The notes below the pieces were generated by a model. That model was not told the DNA's origin, did no database searches, and worked only from the letters and a program-made list of their open reading frames with translations. Source: Myoxocephalus aenaeus (lineage: Eukaryota > Chordata > Actinopteri > Perciformes > Cottidae). From it: a stretch of DNA of 64,000 nucleotides. Location: NCBI GenBank assembly GCA_038501785.1, contig JBAMJR010000170.1:4994001-5058000 (forward strand), in the 5' to 3' direction. Positions 60,202-64,000 of the stretch are shown here, piece after piece (position 1 is the first letter of the stretch; each line of letters opens with the position of its first letter). A program made the position numbers and the translations under genes.

Positions 60202-61054
60202 GAAGATATATATAAAAAATGCATTTGTGAATAAAGGCAGCTTGTTATGTCAAGTGACACAGAATTCTGTGTTTTTACTACGAGGATGTTGCTACAGGTC
60301 CAATTTTATTCATTTTTTGTTGTTGGTTCTCGTTGCAGTGCTGGGAAATGTAACCCTGGAGTCGACACATCTCTTCCTAAAATTCCTACCCGTGGGTTGA
60401 GTTACATCTACCTTGTTAACAATGTGAGTGTGAAATCAACTGAAATTGAAGCCTGATTGTCTCCAGATGACAGTAATGCACTCCGGATGGGAGGGCTGGT
60501 GGCCCAATGAATCAAGCCCTTGGGATGGCTTCCTATCATGGCATTATGGTGTGTGATACGTATCAGGTGGAAGGCTGTAGAAGCAGGGAGTTAGTTATTG
60601 TTAATCCACAGCTCACTGACAGGTGCTAGCAACAGTGTCTCAGTTTTACTTTACAGCATCGTACAAGTTCAACAAATGACTTCACACCGTCGTTCACTCT
60701 CTTTCCCTCACTTAGTCCTTCCAGCAGAGAAACACAGACTTGTCTGCACACCTGCCTCCCTCTCATCGCCATCAAACCTTGGCTCGCTTTCAGTCGCAGT
60801 TCATTTGAGTGGCAGATTTTTTTGCTGAAATGTTGACATATGAGTCACTCAATTCCCCCCCCCCCAAGACAAACACAAGCCTTTGTCTCTGGCTTCACAT
60901 CATTCAAGGCCTCCAGTCTCCACCAAATGTCTTTTTAATGAAAACTGCTTTGTCTCATCACTCAGTGAGCGTCTAATGGCTCCTGTATTGCTGCAGGTAC
61001 CAGAGAGAGGTGGGAATATCTGACACCTGAAAGCAGAGTGTAGGACCAATAAAA

Positions 61055-61057
<3 letters not shown>
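60202..61057. other. Unassigned non-coding DNA
   Basis: No gene or recognisable repeat is present apart from a C-run at about 60855-60866. Confidence 0.45.

Positions 61058-61101
<44 letters not shown>
61058..61101. repeat. (CA)n microsatellite, about 21 units
   Basis: This is a perfect CA tract. Confidence 0.97.
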
Positions 61102-61104
<3 letters not shown>

Positions 61105-62059
61105 CCAGATGCACATGCAATTAGTTTGGCTTCTCTTGCTCCCATGACAGGAACGGTGCGGGTTGTTAGAGCAAGATATTTCTGAGTTCATTTAATCATC
61201 AGAGACTCTGAGGTGTGAAAAGAAAACAGTGGAACAGGAACAAAGCAGTTTCCAATGAAATTGAGTGGCTAATGAGGACTGAGCCTTAAAAATCAGACTA
61301 CATAAATGACAGTATAATCATATATATGTACATAATCATGCATGGCCGAAAACTCAACCAGCGATAACTTGATTGCATTGTATATGCCAAATCAAGGCAC
61401 AAAGGGTACCATTTTCTCATCTCATTTCCTTCCCTATGCATCCTTCTCTTTTTTTCCCTCCCTTGTCATTTCCTTTCCTCCCATCTTCCCCTTCCGTTCA
61501 TTGTCTTTTCTCGCCTCAACTCACCTGCCCCACCTCCCCCTTTGCTCTCCTCTCCTCTCCGCGTGGAGGATTTGCTTGCTGATCCTGATCCCACACACAA
61601 AAGCAGGGTGGATAATCAGCTTCCTCTCTCATCCGGCCTGAATCGGGCCTCTTCAGAATTCCCACGCGATGCCATGCCATCCGAAAGCAGACTGTTACCC
61701 ATTAGCCACTCATCCTTAATCTTTGGCTTCCTTATCCCCACTCCTTCTGGTTTCTGCGCTTCCACATTTGCCAACGAGCAGTCGCACGATGGACATCCTT
61801 TTCCGACAAGGTTGCGGCTTTGAGCTTGTGTAAATGACCAAACACATATCTAGTCAAACAATGTAGGGAACCACACTGTATTCTACACAGACCATGGATG
61901 GTCGATCAGTAATCGTTTCAGATTTTATAGTAGAGATGGTCACATTTGCACCTCATCAGCCCTAGGGCTTCAACAGGTGTTCTACAGCTCATATGACCTT
62001 GATATGAATACCAGCCCCTATTGTCCTTGATCTCTAAAGAATCAGCAACTCCTTGCCTT

Positions 62060-62061
<2 letters not shown>
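61102..62061. other. Unassigned non-coding DNA
   Basis: No gene is supported. A pyrimidine-rich stretch at about 61410-61560 gives several overlapping open frames with Ser/Phe/Pro-rich composition that are not credible proteins. Confidence 0.45.

Positions 62062-62120
<59 letters not shown>
62062..62120. repeat. (TA)n microsatellite, left part, interrupted by the hAT element
   Basis: This TA tract of about 29 units resumes at 63477-63495 on the other side of the hAT element, so the element inserted into a pre-existing TA tract. Confidence 0.95.
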
Positions 62121-62123
<3 letters not shown>

Positions 62124-62567
62124 TGCTGTCATATTAGCGCGTTATTAACGGCGTTAACGCAAACCAATTTTAACGCCGTCAATTTTATTAACGGCGTTAA
62201 CACATTTTAATTTTTCAATTATTTTTTTTACGCGAGCACCACGCCGGATGTAGCTCAACCGGAAGCAAAACAATAGGCACGCCGTTTGGGCTTGGAAGCT
62301 AGGCTAACGTTACGGTTTGAAATGAATGAATGGTGAGCGCGATACGGCAAAATGAATGATATTCAGTGAACTGCGAACAGGTGCGCGTGCCAGAAGGGAG
62401 CGCGAGTGAACACATTGAACACAGCAGGAGAGAACGCAACGTTAGCCAGCTAGCTAAAGCTCCGGTGGAAAATGATTAGCTAACGCTACCGTTTTTGAGG
62501 AGGTAGATTTTGAGGAGAGGGGACTGACAAGGCAGAAGGTAAAGTGGTCCACCGTTCTATCAATAAG

Positions 62568-62757
62568 CAGACCTGCCAACCTGTACGCAATTTGTGTAGC
62601 GGATACGCATTTTGACGTCAAAGTACGCTGGTAAAAATTAGTCTAAAATAAATTTTAGACTAATTGACCAGCACACATTATATGCAATGCAATATAATGC
62701 ATGACGGGTATGTAATGACTTATCAATATAGGTTATATATCAAGGTTGGCAGGTCTG
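62568..62757. mobile_element. 190-bp MITE nested in the hAT element
   Basis: It begins CAGACCTGCCAACCT and ends AGGTTGGCAGGTCTG, a perfect 15-bp terminal inverted repeat. The direct flanks are AATAAG at 62562-62567 and AATAAG at 62758-62763, a 6-bp match. Inside, an inverted pair (AATTAGTCTAAAAT / ATTTTAGACTAATT, near 62636-62665) makes a strong central hairpin. It has no coding capacity. The ends resemble hAT (CAG...CTG), but a 6-bp duplication is not the usual 8, so the superfamily is left open. It inserted after the host hAT formed. Confidence 0.88.
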
Positions 62758-62983
62758 AATAAGGCTAAACTAGAAGTTAACACTAATACAAACATTATTT
62801 TTCCAGAATGAGTGTGTTAGGGGAGAAGGATGCAGCCATTGTTAAACAGCTGGATTGAAATGCAGCTGGAACTGGTCGTGGCTAAAACTGGAAGGCAAGG
62901 TCTCAATATAAGGGCAAGAGGTGTCCTTTCAGGTGTCCTTTCATCTAGGAGATGTATTCTCCAAAATCAACAGGCAGGGATTC

Positions 62984-63055
62984 ACCAGATGCATTCTCTG
63001 CATCAAAGATATAAATTATGCTAACAAAGGCAGCCATGCTCTCCCTTACCACATT
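62984..63055 (+). pseudogene. BED-type zinc finger relic of hAT transposase
   Basis: In the frame containing 62990-62992 the translation reads FTRCILCIKDINYANKGSHA followed by LPYH. The spacing Cys-x2-Cys (codons at 62990 and 62999), then His-x4-His (codons at 63035 and 63050), fits the BED finger (C-x2-C...H-x3-5-H) that hAT transposases use to bind their element ends. The upstream ATG-initiated frame (62818) hits a stop after about 16 codons, and nothing resembling the catalytic or dimerisation part follows. It is a broken fragment, not a gene. It supports assigning the surrounding element to a ZBED/hAT lineage. Confidence 0.65.
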
Positions 63056-63476
63056 GTGCCTCATATACTGTAAATGTTAGACCCAGTGACAGGCTGGCAT
63101 GAAATGGCTTGCATAATACTTAGTAAGGAGGCCATAATCATTTTTGACTCATGGCTGAAGTTAAGTTTCTCCAGCTCTCCCCAGGTTGGCAAAAAATGCA
63201 TCTCAAAATGCATCAGATTGATGCTTTAAAATATGGAATATTTAAATGTTTCTTACGGGGTTTGTAAACCCTTGTTTACCTGAAATGTGCAGTGATTTTA
63301 TTTTGTACCGCCCTGTTTGGCAGTTGTTTTTCAATAAAATAAAGCAAGCCAATCCACTTTTTCATGTTGATAAGAGCATTAAAATGGCCCAAAAAAAAAT
63401 TGCGATTAATCGCGAGTTAACTATGACATAAATGCGATTAATCGCGATTAAATATTTTAATCGCTTGACAGCACTA

Positions 63477-63495
63477 ATATATATATATATATATA
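63477..63495. repeat. (TA)n microsatellite, right part
   Basis: This continues the TA tract interrupted at 62120 by the hAT insertion. Confidence 0.9.
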
Positions 63496-64000
63496 ATTTA
63501 TTTTCTGCATAAATATGATCAAAAGTCAAGAGTCTGATCTAAAAATTAGTCCTTGGTCGCTCCCCGAGTTTTTTGAATTGTATTTTTGGTGCCTTCCCAT
63601 CATGCCCCAGAGTAATACTGCACCTCTTTAGAAAGACCTAAAGCATCCAAATATGCAATAACAATCACAATAAACACAAGCAATGACATGTGTTCAAGCC
63701 TTTCCAGTCCAAAAATCATGTTTTTTGCTTCAGAAATAAATAAATGAGCAATTTTTACCTAAAATCTTGGTCGCACCATGAGCTACGTGTACTTAAAATG
63801 ACTGTCTCTTTCCGCGTGTGTCATCTGACGCGCTTTCAGATGTGTTTGAGGGACAATGAGACCGCAGGACCTCGAAACACGGAGAAAAAATCAAGAAAAA
63901 ACAGCCGTTGCTTTTTCGCAGCTTGCGACGTCAATACTTTACAAACAGTAAAGTATTAGTCCTACTACTGGAAGATTCGTACAGTCTCTATGGTTACAGA
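63496..64000. other. Unassigned non-coding DNA to window end
   Basis: No gene or recognisable repeat is supported. A 71-codon frame at 63744-63959 has no domain. Confidence 0.45.

Larger units (their letters stand above)
62121..63476 (+). mobile_element. hAT-type element, 1356 bp, internally deleted, with BED-finger relic
   Basis: The ends are perfect 11-bp inverted repeats, TAGTGCTGTCA at 62121-62131 and TGACAGCACTA at 63466-63476. ATATATAT flanks both sides, consistent with an 8-bp duplication but uninformative inside a TA tract. The left subterminal region has two palindromic TTAACGGCGTTAA copies plus inverted TTAACGCCGT. The right has CGATTAATCGCG-type palindromes. Internally a pyrimidine tract and TTTTTCCAG (about 62806-62815) look like a splice acceptor just before an ATG at 62818. 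About 170 bp later comes a BED-type zinc-finger relic. No RNase-H-like catalytic domain is present. An AATAAAATAAA polyadenylation-like signal lies at about 63333-63343. It therefore reads as a deletion derivative of an autonomous hAT (ZBED-like) transposon, and it carries a nested MITE at 62568-62757. Confidence 0.85.

Noticed and set aside
62818..63060. Functional ZBED host gene
   Set aside because: The ATG frame stops after about 16 codons, only a single finger remains, and everything lies within transposon ends.
1..64000. CRISPR array, operons, phage or bacterial systems
   Set aside because: No spaced direct repeats of suitable size, no compact gene clusters, and all repeat types are those of a vertebrate nuclear genome.

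Overview
This window looks like gene-poor nuclear DNA of a ray-finned (teleost) fish. The evidence is the base composition, very frequent long (CA/TG)n and (TA)n tracts, and interspersed repeats of teleost type: CR1/L2-type LINE 3' ends finishing in TGAATTGAATT or TTCTGATTCTGAT tails, a tRNA-headed SINE, and several non-autonomous hAT-like elements. I cannot name the species. I found no host protein-coding exon, tRNA, rRNA or snRNA gene that I can defend. Nearly all open frames are short chance frames or run through microsatellites, so the window is probably intergenic or lies inside a very large intron.

Layout. 1-15.8 kb: unique-looking AT-rich DNA with one tRNA-derived SINE on the minus strand (3263-3493), several TG/TA microsatellites, and a degenerate MITE-like stretch near 11.1-11.9 kb that includes a perfect 16-bp-stem hairpin. 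15.8-16.4 kb: a 5'-truncated, internally deleted LINE 3' end on the plus strand. 17.8-21 kb: diverged dispersed repeats and an antisense LINE tail. 21-32 kb: long unassigned DNA with homeodomain-site-rich stretches that could be conserved non-coding elements. 32.3-34.2 kb: a GC-rich block joined to a second LINE, a 5'-truncated CR1/L2-type reverse transcriptase pseudogene with its full 3' tail. 36.6-37.0 kb: a probable solo LTR. 38-55 kb: mostly unassigned DNA, dense in microsatellites, with a perfect 20-bp inverted repeat at 39675-39720. 56.2-57.1 kb: an 845-bp hAT MITE with a perfect 8-bp target-site duplication. 59.66-60.05 kb: a second 3'-UTR fragment of the same LINE family as the 32.6-34.2 kb copy. 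62.1-63.5 kb: a 1356-bp hAT-type element inserted in a (TA)n tract. It keeps a relic BED zinc finger and itself contains a 190-bp MITE.

How the parts relate: the window holds no operon, pathway or gene set. The readable biology is the history of mobile elements: RNA-copied LINE, SINE and LTR insertions, and cut-and-paste hAT derivatives that would need transposase from elsewhere. I saw no convincing new biological system. The most instructive locus is the nested hAT at 62.1-63.5 kb.
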